Source: Rufibacter immobilis (GTDB lineage Bacteria > Bacteroidota > Bacteroidia > Cytophagales > Hymenobacteraceae). From it: a stretch of 64,000 nucleotides of DNA. The stretch lies in NCBI RefSeq assembly GCF_003721565.1, contig NZ_RJJE01000002.1, positions 310,001-374,000 of the forward strand, in the 5' to 3' direction. A program made the translations under genes and the position numbers. The notes below the pieces were generated by a model that was given only the letters and a program-made list of their open reading frames with translations, searched no databases and was not told the DNA's origin. Below are positions 8,213 through 17,533 of this stretch, one piece after another; position 1 is the first letter of the stretch, and every line of letters starts with the position of its first letter.

Positions 8213-11200
8213 ATGAAGATACGGTTGCTCCTGTTTTTGCTCTTGTTCCTAGCCCATTCGGCGCTCGTTGCGCAGACAAGTCCCAGCCTAAAAGCGTTGA
8301 GGGGTGTCTCTGTGGCAGGTGGTGCCGGCGTGAAAACTAGTGGCAATAGTAAAGTGCAGAAAGAAGTATTGCCCTTGACCAGTAAATCTCAAGCCACTCA
8401 GGAAGCTATAGCGGTGGTTTATGAAGAGCTGCGGAGCAAAATGCCAGCAAGTTCTCTGGTAGGTAACACCCTTTCTGGAGGAAAGATAACACCAGGGGTG
8501 TATCGGATAAAAGGAAATGCACACCTTCAAAAATCATTAGAACTAGTAAGTGGACAGCAGCCCAATGGGATATTTATCTTTCAGGTAGAGGGAGATTTGG
8601 TGGTAGATCCAGCTGTAAAGGTGGAGTTACGGCAGGGGGTACGAGCAAAGAACGTTTTTTGGCAGGTGGCAGGGAAGGTGCAGATTGGCGCAGGAGGCTC
8701 CTTGAAGGGGGTTGTGGTGGCCAAGGGTAACATTGAGGCATCTAAAGGTGCTACTGTACAGGGGAAACTGCTAAGTCAGGAGGGAAGCGTTTCTTTGGTG
8801 GGTGCCGAAGTGTCTGAAGTAAGGACAGAACATGTCTCAGACCTAGAAGTAAAGCATGTGGTGAGTGAAGGGCCCTACGGCGTAGGCCTTATTGTGACAT
8901 ATACCATCACCCTCAAGAACCTTGGGCCCGACGAGGAGACGAATGTGGTGATGAATTTTGAAACCCCCTCCGGTATTTCTTTCCTTAGCGCCGTCACTTC
9001 ATTAGGGTATATCTTTGATCCGCTTAGGAGGGAACTGGTAATTGATCGTTTCCCAAGCGGTGCTGAAGTAACTATGGTGGCGAAGGCAAGCATCCTAAAG
9101 ACTGAATTCTCCACTACGGTGGTCACTGTGACCGGAGACGGCACTGATCCTAACATCAAGAACAATACTTCAGAACTCTCTATCTGTGCCACGCCTTCTA
9201 AGTTAGGCGACATAAAGGGGAAAACTTCACTCTGTGTCAATACTACTGGGAATGTGTATCAGGTAGATCCTGTCGTGGGTGCGCGTAAGTACGCCTGGAC
9301 ATTGCCCGCGGGGTGGACGATTACAGGAGGGCATGATAGCAATGTTATTAAAGTAACTACCGGCGGGGCGGAAGCGAATGGAACCATTTCTGTACGGCCA
9401 GTAAATGCCTGCGGTGAAGGCCCCGCTAGTACTCTGGACGTAAGCACGGTTTCTTCACCCCCTCCTATGCCTTCTGCCGTTTCCGGGCCTCCTCAGGCAT
9501 GTTTGCTGCAACAGAAGATTGTTTATTCTATCAACCCTGTCGCAGGGGCAACATCATATGTATGGGAATTACCCCTAGGCTGGACGGTTGAGGAAGGCCA
9601 CGGCACGGCGGCAATCACTGTGAATGCAGGTATAACAGGAGGTACAGTGAAAGTAACCGCTGAAAATGCATGTGGCAAAAGCGCGAGCAGCAGTATTGAA
9701 GTGACTCTGGCGCCTGCGGCGCCACAAAAGCCTGCTTCTATTACTGGTTCAAACCAAGTCTGTGCTAACGCAGAAGGTATAAAATACCAGGTAGCGGCAG
9801 TTCCCTTTGCCACCAGTTACAATTGGGCTGTGCCAGATGGCTGGAGCATTACCGGTGGGCTGGGGACGCGGGAAATCACGGTCAAGGCTGGAGTAGCCGC
9901 CGGGCAGATTACTGTGACGGCACAGAATAGCTGTGGTGTCAGTGGTGTCACCACACTGGCCGTGTCTACCTCTTCAGGGATTCCTGTGCTGGGGAAAATT
10001 TCTGGGGAGGAAGCGGTCTGTTGGTCAAATGCGGCACGTACGTATTCAGTAGAAAGTATAGAGGGTGTTTCATCTTATCAATGGACTGTGCCGGCCGACT
10101 GGCAGATTCTCTCTGACAATGGCAGCCGCAGAATCAATGTGAAAGTTGGGAGCAGCGGAGAGATAAAACTTTTGGCCTCTAATGCCTGCGGTGAGGGAGC
10201 AGTTGCCACTTTGAAAGTAACGGTAAACACAAAGCTTCCTGCAACTCCTGGCCCAATTTCTGGCGCCAAGGAACCTTGCTTCAACCAAAAAGAGGTAGTT
10301 TATTCTGTTGCTCCTGTGTCTGGTGCAGTTAGTTATCATTGGACTCTTCCGGAGGGCTGGTCTATTATTGATGGGCGAGGCGCCGCAAGCATAAAAGTTC
10401 AAACTGGTCCTGCTGCCGGTACCATTTCAGTTGTAGCAAGTAACGGTTGCGGCAACAGCCCTGTGAGAACATTGCAGGTAATGCCGGCCACAGCGCCCCC
10501 TGCGGCTCCTGTGGGCATAATAGGAGAAGTTGCTCCTTGTATGGAGGGGCAGCAAAAGTATTCCGTTAAAAATCCCGTGCCTGGCATAACCTATACTTGG
10601 TCAGTCCCTGCCGGTTGGAGCATTATTTCTGAGCAAGGTGGTGCCTCTTTGGTGGTAAAGGTAGGAAGGGAGGCTGGAGTAGTGAAGGTTACCGCCAGCA
10701 ATGCCTGTGGACAGAGTGCCTCTACAGAGGTACAGGTGTCTCCTTCTAACGAGGTGCCGGCTTTGGCTCCTGCTATTCAAGGAAGTGCAAGTGTCTGCGC
10801 CAATGCAGACCAGCTTATCTATCGTATTGCCTCTACTAACGCAGCTTCTTCTTTCCTCTGGAAAGTACCTTCCGGCTGGACTATTCTCAATGAGAATGGA
10901 TCATCAGAGATAAGGGTAAAAGCAGGTACAGCTAACGGTACTATCCAGGTTACTGCAAAAAATGGTTGTGGGCAGAGTATCACCCGCAGTTTGTATGTTG
11001 CCGTCTCTTCGGCGGTGCCAGCTAAACCTGGAAAGATCACCGGGAACACTAACTTTTGCGCCAATGCAGGAGAAACTTCTTTTTCTATTGCCGAAGTAAA
11101 CGGAGCCACCACCTATACCTGGAGCTTGCCTGAAGGATGGGAGTTTGTACGGGGGCAGGGAAAAACCACAGTTGTGGTACGTGTGGGTGCCGTGGCGGGG

Positions 11201-14152
11201 CAGGTGCAGGTAACAGCGAGTAATGCTTGTGGCACGAGTGCGGCCGTAGCGGCGAATGTGAATATCTCAGAGGCCGCACCCAAACCATTTAGCTTTACCG
11301 CAGGAGACAGAGAATTGTGCGTTTCCAGTAGTTCTCATACCTACTCAATTAAGGCTTCAGAAGGGGCAACAGACTATGTCTGGTCAGTGCCTGCAGGGTG
11401 GTCTTTTCTGTCTAGTCAGGGAGGTACATCCATCACAGTGAAGCCTGGGGCAAGCGGTGGATATGTGAAGGTGAAGGCGTCTAATGCCTGTGGTTCTCGT
11501 TCAGACTCCGTGAATGTAGTGATCACACAACCCCTTGCCGCCTCGCCAGGGGCAATCAAAGGAATAACCACTCCTTGTTTAACAGAAAGCTCTATTTCTT
11601 ACTATGTTGATGAGGTGCCAGGAGCTACTGCCTATACTTGGATAGTACCTACTGGGTGGAGCATTATAGGCAGGCGCGATACCAAAGAAATCAAAGTAAA
11701 AGCGGGAGCCGGAGCCGGTACCATTACGGTGGTAGCCATGAATGCCTGCGGGGCCAGCGCTACTGTAAAGAGGGAGGTTATACCTCAGTCTCCTCCTGTT
11801 CTGCCCGCCGGGATCATAGGTGAAACGTTGCCATGTGGTGGTGGAACTGAAAAGAACTATAGTGTCAGGAACCCCGTGCCTGGCACAGTCTATACCTGGG
11901 CCGTGCCCAATGGTTGGGAAATTGTTTCTGACCAAGGTAAGCCTGAGGTAACGGTGAAAGTTGGAAACGAAGCCGGTACTGTTTCTGTAGTGGCTAGTAA
12001 CAGTTGCGGCACCAGTGCGGCACAAGTAGTAATGGTAGTTCCAACGGCAGTTGTGCCAGCAACAGATGCTATCAACGGCAGTGCCGCTATATGCACCTCC
12101 GCGCTACAAACGTACTCAGTGGCTGCCAGAGCCGATATCACTAAATACCATTGGGAGGTGCCTGATGGTTGGATTATTGAAGGCGGTCGGGGAACCCGAG
12201 AGATACAGGTGAGGCCTGGTTTACAGTCTGGAGAAGTTTCTGTTACTTCCTACTATAGTTGTGGAACGGGATATAAAAGAACCTTAGCTGTAGCCGTAGG
12301 TACGCATAGCTTGGCAGCTCCAGCGGCTATCAAAGGAGAAAGTGGCGTATGTGCGGAGCAAAAGCAAATCGTGTATTCTATTGAACCCGTAGCCGGAGCC
12401 ACTTCCTATGATTGGGATGTACCCGCCGGCTGGACTATTGTTTCTGGGCGCGGCTCTGTCTCTATCACTGTACAGGTAGGTAACACGGGAGGACAGGTAA
12501 CAGTAGCTGCCAGAAATACCTGTGGTACCAGTGCCATTACGGTAAAAAATGTATCTATTTCTACGGGCGTTAAGCCAGTGCTGGGCAACATTCAAAGTCC
12601 GGCAGCCGCTTGCGCTACTACTCTTTTAACGTATAGTGTTGCAGCGGTAGATGGTGTTAACACCTATAACTGGACCTTACCCGACGGCTGGATGATCAAA
12701 GAGGGCCGAGGTACTAGAAGTATTACCGTTATAGCAGGTACGGCAGGTGGCACGCTGCGCGTGGTAGGGATTAATGGTTGTGGGGTCAGTTCTGACCCGC
12801 GTACACTGCAAGTGCAGGTACAGCCCGTTACGCTTGCTAAACCTGAGGCAATCACTACCTCTTTCACCGCGGCTCCATGTGTGGGGCAAAAGGGGCTAAG
12901 CTTTAAAATTGATGCTGTAGCCGGGGCGACTTCCTATGAATGGTCATTCCCAGCTGATTGGAAACTGGAGAAAGGCCAGGGAAGCACAACTTTATTCTTA
13001 ACGGCCGGAAGTTCTCCCGGTGAAGTAAGCGTCATTGCCAAGAACGCTTGTGGTCAAAGTGAAAAACGTATTATAGCAGTAATCCCGGCCAATGGTGCGC
13101 CCACTATCAGTGGTGACATCATAGGCGAGTCAGATGTTTGTGTGAGTGCCGGGGCTGTTACCTATAGTATCACGGGTGTCAGTGGCGCGGAATCTTATTT
13201 CTGGTCAGTACCTGCTGGCTGGAAGCTTATAACTGACCATACCTCTAAAGAAATCACCGTTATTCCAGCTAATATCAGCGGTACTATCACTGTAAAAGCA
13301 GTGAGCAGCTGTGGATTGAGTACAGAGAAAAGCTTGAATGTCACCGCAAGTGCAATTGGGCAACTGAAGCCAGGTTCGATAACCGGGTTGGCTTCCTTTT
13401 GTGCTTCATCTGAACTACGGGAATTTAAAATTGCAGCCGTTCCTGGGGCAACTACTTACAACTGGACCGTGCCGGACGGTTGGATTATCAAAGAAGGAAG
13501 AGGAACAGAAAATATTAAAGTAATCGCACTGGCTGGTAGAGGCATCGTTACCGTGACAGCAGCCAATGCGTGTAGTGCCGGTGAGACGAGTTCTCTGGAA
13601 GTATCAGTGGCCCCATCAGTGGGAACTGTACCTGTTATCAAAGATGAAAGTTCTACCTGTGTGGGAAATCAGTTCTCTGTTCCGGCAGTGCCGGGAGCCA
13701 CCTATACCTGGAGCATCATTACAGATGAACCGGGGTGGACCATCAAGGAGGGGCCGGGCAGTAACTATGTTTCTGTGCAGGCACCGGCCAATGCCCAAAG
13801 GAATTCCGCTAAGATTTCAGTAAAGATCAGCAACGGCGTTTGCTCCACAACTTCTGCCAGCCTTGACATTGAGCCAAAATATTTTGCCCCTGAAATAAAA
13901 GCGCCTAATGTTTTCTCGCCCAATAATGATGGCAAGAATGATCTGTGGGTAGTGAGAAACCTATTAGAATATCCAGACAATGATGTGGTGATCCTGAACC
14001 GCTGGGGCAGTGAAGTATACCGCATGAAAAACTACCGGAACAACTGGAACGGCGGCGGCCTGGCAGAAGGAACTTACTTTTATGTACTGCGGGTGCGCCT
14101 CTGTGACAACCAGGAGGTTGTAGAGAAAGGCTACGTAACCATTATGCGCTAG
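8213..14152 (+). CDS. Giant T9SS-exported repeat adhesin with ice-binding-like (DUF3494) head
   Basis: The 1979-residue protein is modular. Residues 1-21 are a signal peptide. Residues about 60-200 match the DUF3494 ice-binding-like beta-solenoid (TPGVYRI, FIFQVEGDL, NVFWQVAGKVQIG). Residues about 205-325 form a DUF11 beta-sandwich. Eighteen PKD-like repeats of about 88 residues then run from about 330 to 1885, each with a W.(V/L)P.GW.I..G.G core and an N.CG motif. The C-terminus from about 1896 is the gliding-motility-type (CHU_C, type B) sorting domain, with NVFSPNNDGKNDLW and NRWG. The likely role is a surface stalk presenting an adhesive or ice/carbohydrate-binding tip; ice binding itself is unproven because many DUF3494 proteins have other uses. 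The PorP/SprF gene starts 5 bp after the stop, and type B cargo usually sits beside such a partner. Confidence 0.9.
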   Translation: MKIRLLLFLLLFLAHSALVAQTSPSLKALRGVSVAGGAGVKTSGNSKVQKEVLPLTSKSQATQEAIAVVYEELRSKMPASSLVGNTLSGGKITPGVYRIKGNAHLQKSLELVSGQQPNGIFIFQVEGDLVVDPAVKVELRQGVRAKNVFWQVAGKVQIGAGGSLKGVVVAKGNIEASKGATVQGKLLSQEGSVSLVGAEVSEVRTEHVSDLEVKHVVSEGPYGVGLIVTYTITLKNLGPDEETNVVMNFETPSGISFLSAVTSLGYIFDPLRRELVIDRFPSGAEVTMVAKASILKTEFSTTVVTVTGDGTDPNIKNNTSELSICATPSKLGDIKGKTSLCVNTTGNVYQVDPVVGARKYAWTLPAGWTITGGHDSNVIKVTTGGAEANGTISVRPVNACGEGPASTLDVSTVSSPPPMPSAVSGPPQACLLQQKIVYSINPVAGATSYVWELPLGWTVEEGHGTAAITVNAGITGGTVKVTAENACGKSASSSIEVTLAPAAPQKPASITGSNQVCANAEGIKYQVAAVPFATSYNWAVPDGWSITGGLGTREITVKAGVAAGQITVTAQNSCGVSGVTTLAVSTSSGIPVLGKISGEEAVCWSNAARTYSVESIEGVSSYQWTVPADWQILSDNGSRRINVKVGSSGEIKLLASNACGEGAVATLKVTVNTKLPATPGPISGAKEPCFNQKEVVYSVAPVSGAVSYHWTLPEGWSIIDGRGAASIKVQTGPAAGTISVVASNGCGNSPVRTLQVMPATAPPAAPVGIIGEVAPCMEGQQKYSVKNPVPGITYTWSVPAGWSIISEQGGASLVVKVGREAGVVKVTASNACGQSASTEVQVSPSNEVPALAPAIQGSASVCANADQLIYRIASTNAASSFLWKVPSGWTILNENGSSEIRVKAGTANGTIQVTAKNGCGQSITRSLYVAVSSAVPAKPGKITGNTNFCANAGETSFSIAEVNGATTYTWSLPEGWEFVRGQGKTTVVVRVGAVAGQVQVTASNACGTSAAVAANVNISEAAPKPFSFTAGDRELCVSSSSHTYSIKASEGATDYVWSVPAGWSFLSSQGGTSITVKPGASGGYVKVKASNACGSRSDSVNVVITQPLAASPGAIKGITTPCLTESSISYYVDEVPGATAYTWIVPTGWSIIGRRDTKEIKVKAGAGAGTITVVAMNACGASATVKREVIPQSPPVLPAGIIGETLPCGGGTEKNYSVRNPVPGTVYTWAVPNGWEIVSDQGKPEVTVKVGNEAGTVSVVASNSCGTSAAQVVMVVPTAVVPATDAINGSAAICTSALQTYSVAARADITKYHWEVPDGWIIEGGRGTREIQVRPGLQSGEVSVTSYYSCGTGYKRTLAVAVGTHSLAAPAAIKGESGVCAEQKQIVYSIEPVAGATSYDWDVPAGWTIVSGRGSVSITVQVGNTGGQVTVAARNTCGTSAITVKNVSISTGVKPVLGNIQSPAAACATTLLTYSVAAVDGVNTYNWTLPDGWMIKEGRGTRSITVIAGTAGGTLRVVGINGCGVSSDPRTLQVQVQPVTLAKPEAITTSFTAAPCVGQKGLSFKIDAVAGATSYEWSFPADWKLEKGQGSTTLFLTAGSSPGEVSVIAKNACGQSEKRIIAVIPANGAPTISGDIIGESDVCVSAGAVTYSITGVSGAESYFWSVPAGWKLITDHTSKEITVIPANISGTITVKAVSSCGLSTEKSLNVTASAIGQLKPGSITGLASFCASSELREFKIAAVPGATTYNWTVPDGWIIKEGRGTENIKVIALAGRGIVTVTAANACSAGETSSLEVSVAPSVGTVPVIKDESSTCVGNQFSVPAVPGATYTWSIITDEPGWTIKEGPGSNYVSVQAPANAQRNSAKISVKISNGVCSTTSASLDIEPKYFAPEIKAPNVFSPNNDGKNDLWVVRNLLEYPDNDVVILNRWGSEVYRMKNYRNNWNGGGLAEGTYFYVLRVRLCDNQEVVEKGYVTIMR

Positions 14153-14157
14153 AGGGG

Positions 14158-15111
14158 ATGAGGAAAAGGATACTATTTGTTTTAACGTGGTTAGTTTGGT
14201 GGAGTTTACCTCAGGCGTCGTTTGCCCAGCAGGATCCTCAGTTTACCCAATACATGTTCAATGGCCTGCTCCTGAATCCGGCCTATGCTGGCAGCAAAGG
14301 TTTTACTAGCCTGAGTGGGTCGCACCGCAGCCAATGGACGGGCTTAGAGGGAGCCCCGCTCAGTCAAACCCTGAGCGTAGATGGGAACCTGAACCGCAAG
14401 CTGGCGGGTGGGGTGATCATTACCAATGACCGTTTAGGGGCGCAACGCTTTACGGAGGTGTCCCTGAATTCTTCGGTGCGTATTTCCCTAGATGCGGTCA
14501 CCAGGCTGGCAGTGGGTATCTCCTTGGGCGTAACGCAGCAAAGCTTAAACGGGACCCTGCTGGAACCGGAAGAAGGAAATGATGTGGCTATCCCAATGGG
14601 AATAGAGCGCGCTATCAAGCCTAACGCCAGGGTGGGTGCTTATCTGTACAGTAACCGGTTCTATACAGGACTGTCTGTTGGGAACGTGGTTTTCTTTCAG
14701 GACGGGCTTCCTACAGATCCCAAGCCGCACCTGTTTCTCACCTCCGGTGGTGTGTTTGACATTAGCCGGAAAATGAAATTCAGGCCTAGTATCCTGTTGA
14801 AGGAAGACTTTAATGGTCCGGCTGCCCTGGACCTTAACTCTTTCTTTCTATTTAATGAGCAGATTTGGCTGGGAACCTCCTTCAGAACAACCCTTAACAT
14901 ATTCAATAACAAGTCCTTTTCCAGCAATACCCGCTTGGGAAATGCGCTGGCTGTTCTGGTGGAACTACATCCGTCACCGTTGATGCGAGTGGGGTATTCC
15001 TATGATTTCTCCCTGAATAAACTTCGCCAATACTCTAGCCATGAGTTATCTTTGGGCTACAACTTCCTTAAAAAGAAGTATGGCCGTATGCTAACACCGC
15101 GCTACTTCTAA
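14158..15111 (+). CDS. PorP/SprF family type IX secretion membrane protein
   Basis: The 317-residue protein has a signal peptide ending near FAQQ and the family opening QDPQFTQYMFNGLLLNPAYAG, then an outer-membrane beta-barrel ending in Phe. PorP/SprF-like proteins pair with CHU_C (type B) cargo and are needed for its secretion or surface attachment. Here the gene follows the giant adhesin by 5 bp, with GAGGGG as ribosome-binding site, and the OmpA/PD40 gene comes 84 bp later. The natural reading is a dedicated partner of that adhesin rather than the core housekeeping PorP, which usually sits with porKLMN. Confidence 0.9.
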   Translation: MRKRILFVLTWLVWWSLPQASFAQQDPQFTQYMFNGLLLNPAYAGSKGFTSLSGSHRSQWTGLEGAPLSQTLSVDGNLNRKLAGGVIITNDRLGAQRFTEVSLNSSVRISLDAVTRLAVGISLGVTQQSLNGTLLEPEEGNDVAIPMGIERAIKPNARVGAYLYSNRFYTGLSVGNVVFFQDGLPTDPKPHLFLTSGGVFDISRKMKFRPSILLKEDFNGPAALDLNSFFLFNEQIWLGTSFRTTLNIFNNKSFSSNTRLGNALAVLVELHPSPLMRVGYSYDFSLNKLRQYSSHELSLGYNFLKKKYGRMLTPRYF

Positions 15112-15195
15112 CGCCTAAAGGGTAAAAGTGGTGCGGGTATAGAAGAGGGCAAAACAGAAACTATTTACTCACCAACTGGTGCAAGAACTGGAATT

Positions 15196-17175
15196 GTGAA
15201 GATTTTCCCCTTTTTACTAATGCTTTGCCTGGCGCTGTGTTGTCAACCTGCTTCCTCATGGGCGCAGGGAAATTCAGCCAAAGCAGACAAGCATTTCAAT
15301 GATTTTGATTATGCCCTGGCACTGGAAGAATATAAAAAGCTTTTAGACAACGGCCAGCCTACGCTGCACATAACGGAACGTATTGCCCACTGCTACCGGC
15401 TCATCAACCAGCCTGGTTCCGCTGAGATCTGGTATAAGCAGACGCTGGTATTTCCCAACGCGGCCCCGGTCAACCTTTTTTACTACGCCAACGCCTGCCG
15501 GCAGAACGGGAAATACGAAGACGCCAAACAGGCGTATCAGCGTTTTGCCCAGCGTGAACCGTCCAGAAAGGCCGAGGCCGAAAGGTTGATGCAAGCCTGC
15601 GACATGGCCATGCGCTGGATAAACCGGCCCTTGCCCGTAGACGTTACCCGTGACAGCACTCTTAGCTCCAACTTCTCAGATTTCAGCACGGTCTTCTACG
15701 GCAATAACCTTGTTTTCTCGTCAGACCGGGGGCAAAGCTCCAGAGACAAAAAAGTTTATGGCTGGACCGGGGCCCCCTATCTGCAACTATACCAGGCAGA
15801 ACGGCAGAGTAATAAAACATGGGGACCCATCACGCCTTTGGAAAACGGCATCAATACCCAATTCCATAACGCTACGGCTACTTTTTCGCCAGATCTTGAG
15901 GAAATTTTCTTTACCCGTACCAAGCGGGTGAAAAAACGGGTGTTGCCGCAGGAACTCACGGAGGAAGGGAGCTGGCAGCGCTACTCCAAGAACGATGACT
16001 TTATTGACCGGCTGGAGATTTACACCGCTACCCTCAAGAAAGGGAAATGGCAGGACGTGAAGCCGTTCATCCATAGCAAGGGAGATGTCTATTCTGTGGG
16101 GCACCCCGCTCTCTCGCCAGATGGGAAGATTCTCTACTTTGTCTCAGATATGCCCGGCGGGCAAGGCCAGACGGATATTTATTATAGCGTTAGGCAGGCC
16201 AATGGACAGTGGTCAGATCCGGTCAATGCGGGGCCGGTGATCAACACGCCCGGGAAAGAGGTGTTTCCGGTGGTGCACGCAGACGGAACGCTGTTTTTTT
16301 CCTCAGACGGACATTTGGGAATGGGCGGTTTAGATATCTTCTCGGCCAAAGGCAGCGCAAACCAGTGGCAGAAAGTGCAGAACCTCTATTATCCTTTTAA
16401 CTCGCCGCGCGATGATTTCGGGCTCATCTATGAGAAAGACGGCAAGAACGGCTATCTCTCCTCTAACCGGGGCGGCGACGGTAGTTCAGATGATATTTAC
16501 AAAGTAGGACCTTCCGCTACGCCTTGTCAATTGGTAGGGGCAACCTTTGTGCGCCTTCCTTCCCGCAATGGCCGCACCCAGAAGATACCGGTAGAGGCCG
16601 TGAACCTGGACGTAATTGTAAACGGAGATTCTGCCAACGCTTTCCGCACCATCTCAAACGAAGACGGCAAGTTCCAATTCACTGCCAAAGCCAACCAAAC
16701 CTATACCATAAGGGGTAGCAAGAAAGGATACCTGATCAAGACCATACAGGTGGTGCCAGACTGCCGTAAGACCACAGACACCATCAATGTGGAACTGGTC
16801 CTGGACCGAAGCGCCTACAACCAAGCCATTGTGCTAGACAATATTTACTACGATCTCGACAAGCATGACCTTCGGCCGGAGGCCATGCAGGAGCTGGATA
16901 AGGTGGTAGACATGCTGAAGGATAACCCCACCATCAAGATTGAATTGAGCTCCCACACAGACAGCCGCGAGAGCCACCGCTACAATCTAATGCTTTCGCA
17001 GTTGCGGGCGGCAACCGCCGTGAAGTACATCATTTCAAAGGGAATTGACCCCAAGCGGGTAATTGACAAAGGCTACGGCGAAACCAAACTACTGAACCGC
17101 TGCAAAGACGGCGTTCCCTGCTCTGAGGAAGACCACCAGCTCAACCGGCGCACAGAGTTCAAGATTGTGCGCTAA
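15196..17175 (+). CDS. PorE-like OmpA/PD40/TPR envelope protein
   Basis: The gene uses GTG at 15196; the signal peptide begins there (residues 1-23). The 659-residue product has TPR-like helices (about 25-130), a PD40/WD40-like beta-propeller (about 155-430, for example PALSPDGKILYFVSD near 303), a carboxypeptidase-regulatory-like beta-sandwich (about 440-530) and a C-terminal OmpA peptidoglycan-binding domain with SSHTDSR near 583. This order matches PorE of the T9SS, which ties the secretion apparatus to peptidoglycan. With the adhesin and PorP/SprF genes it forms a three-gene plus-strand unit closed by a strong palindrome. Confidence 0.87.
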   Translation: MKIFPFLLMLCLALCCQPASSWAQGNSAKADKHFNDFDYALALEEYKKLLDNGQPTLHITERIAHCYRLINQPGSAEIWYKQTLVFPNAAPVNLFYYANACRQNGKYEDAKQAYQRFAQREPSRKAEAERLMQACDMAMRWINRPLPVDVTRDSTLSSNFSDFSTVFYGNNLVFSSDRGQSSRDKKVYGWTGAPYLQLYQAERQSNKTWGPITPLENGINTQFHNATATFSPDLEEIFFTRTKRVKKRVLPQELTEEGSWQRYSKNDDFIDRLEIYTATLKKGKWQDVKPFIHSKGDVYSVGHPALSPDGKILYFVSDMPGGQGQTDIYYSVRQANGQWSDPVNAGPVINTPGKEVFPVVHADGTLFFSSDGHLGMGGLDIFSAKGSANQWQKVQNLYYPFNSPRDDFGLIYEKDGKNGYLSSNRGGDGSSDDIYKVGPSATPCQLVGATFVRLPSRNGRTQKIPVEAVNLDVIVNGDSANAFRTISNEDGKFQFTAKANQTYTIRGSKKGYLIKTIQVVPDCRKTTDTINVELVLDRSAYNQAIVLDNIYYDLDKHDLRPEAMQELDKVVDMLKDNPTIKIELSSHTDSRESHRYNLMLSQLRAATAVKYIISKGIDPKRVIDKGYGETKLLNRCKDGVPCSEEDHQLNRRTEFKIVR

Positions 17176-17183
17176 TAAGATGC

Positions 17184-17247
17184 AAACTTCCAGCTGCGTT
17201 TAGGGGCTCTTTTTCCAAAAACGGCCCCTAAACGCAACTGGAAGTTT
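17184..17247 (+). terminator. P element copy 4 with long copy-specific arms
   Basis: The core GCGTTTAGGGGCT and its complement are extended by AAACTTCCAG on the left and CTGGAAGTTT on the right, which pair perfectly across one C/A mismatch. The element starts 9 bp after the PorE-like stop codon and closes the T9SS unit. Confidence 0.78.
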
Positions 17248-17433
17248 TAGATATTTAGGTGCGTTTAAAAAGCTGCCCCGTAGCAGGCAAATTAGATAGC
17301 TTGTCAACTACCACAGGCTGAGCATCTGGAATATAGATCTCTGGCGATAGAGTGCCTTATTCTAACCCTTCTGGTACATGATGATGGCAATAAACTTTAC
17401 ATCTTTTGCAGCTATAAATGGAAAGGATAATCA

Positions 17434-17480
17434 CTTGCGTTTAAGGGCTCTTTTTCCAAAAACAGCCCCTAAACAGAAGT
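17434..17480. repeat. P element copy 5
   Basis: CTTGCGTTTAAGGGCTCTTT and its near complement flank CCAAA. It lies downstream of the second T9SS cargo gene, overlapping the start of a separate hairpin. Confidence 0.65.
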
Positions 17481-17509
17481 CCCCTGCAATGTTGCCGGGG
17501 ATTTCTGTT
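17472..17509 (-). terminator. Terminator hairpin of the second T9SS cargo gene
   Basis: AACAGAAGTCCCC and GGGGATTTCTGTT pair over 13 positions with one wobble, around TGCAATGTTGCC. It begins 24 bp past the stop codon at 17534. The left arm reuses the end of P element copy 5. Confidence 0.6.
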
Positions 17510-17533
17510 ATATAGGAGGTTGCTGAGCAGCGG

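Noticed and set aside
10070-12889. Several 60-150 residue minus-strand ORFs inside the giant adhesin
   Set aside because: They recur with the repeat period and are shadows of the PKD-like repeats.
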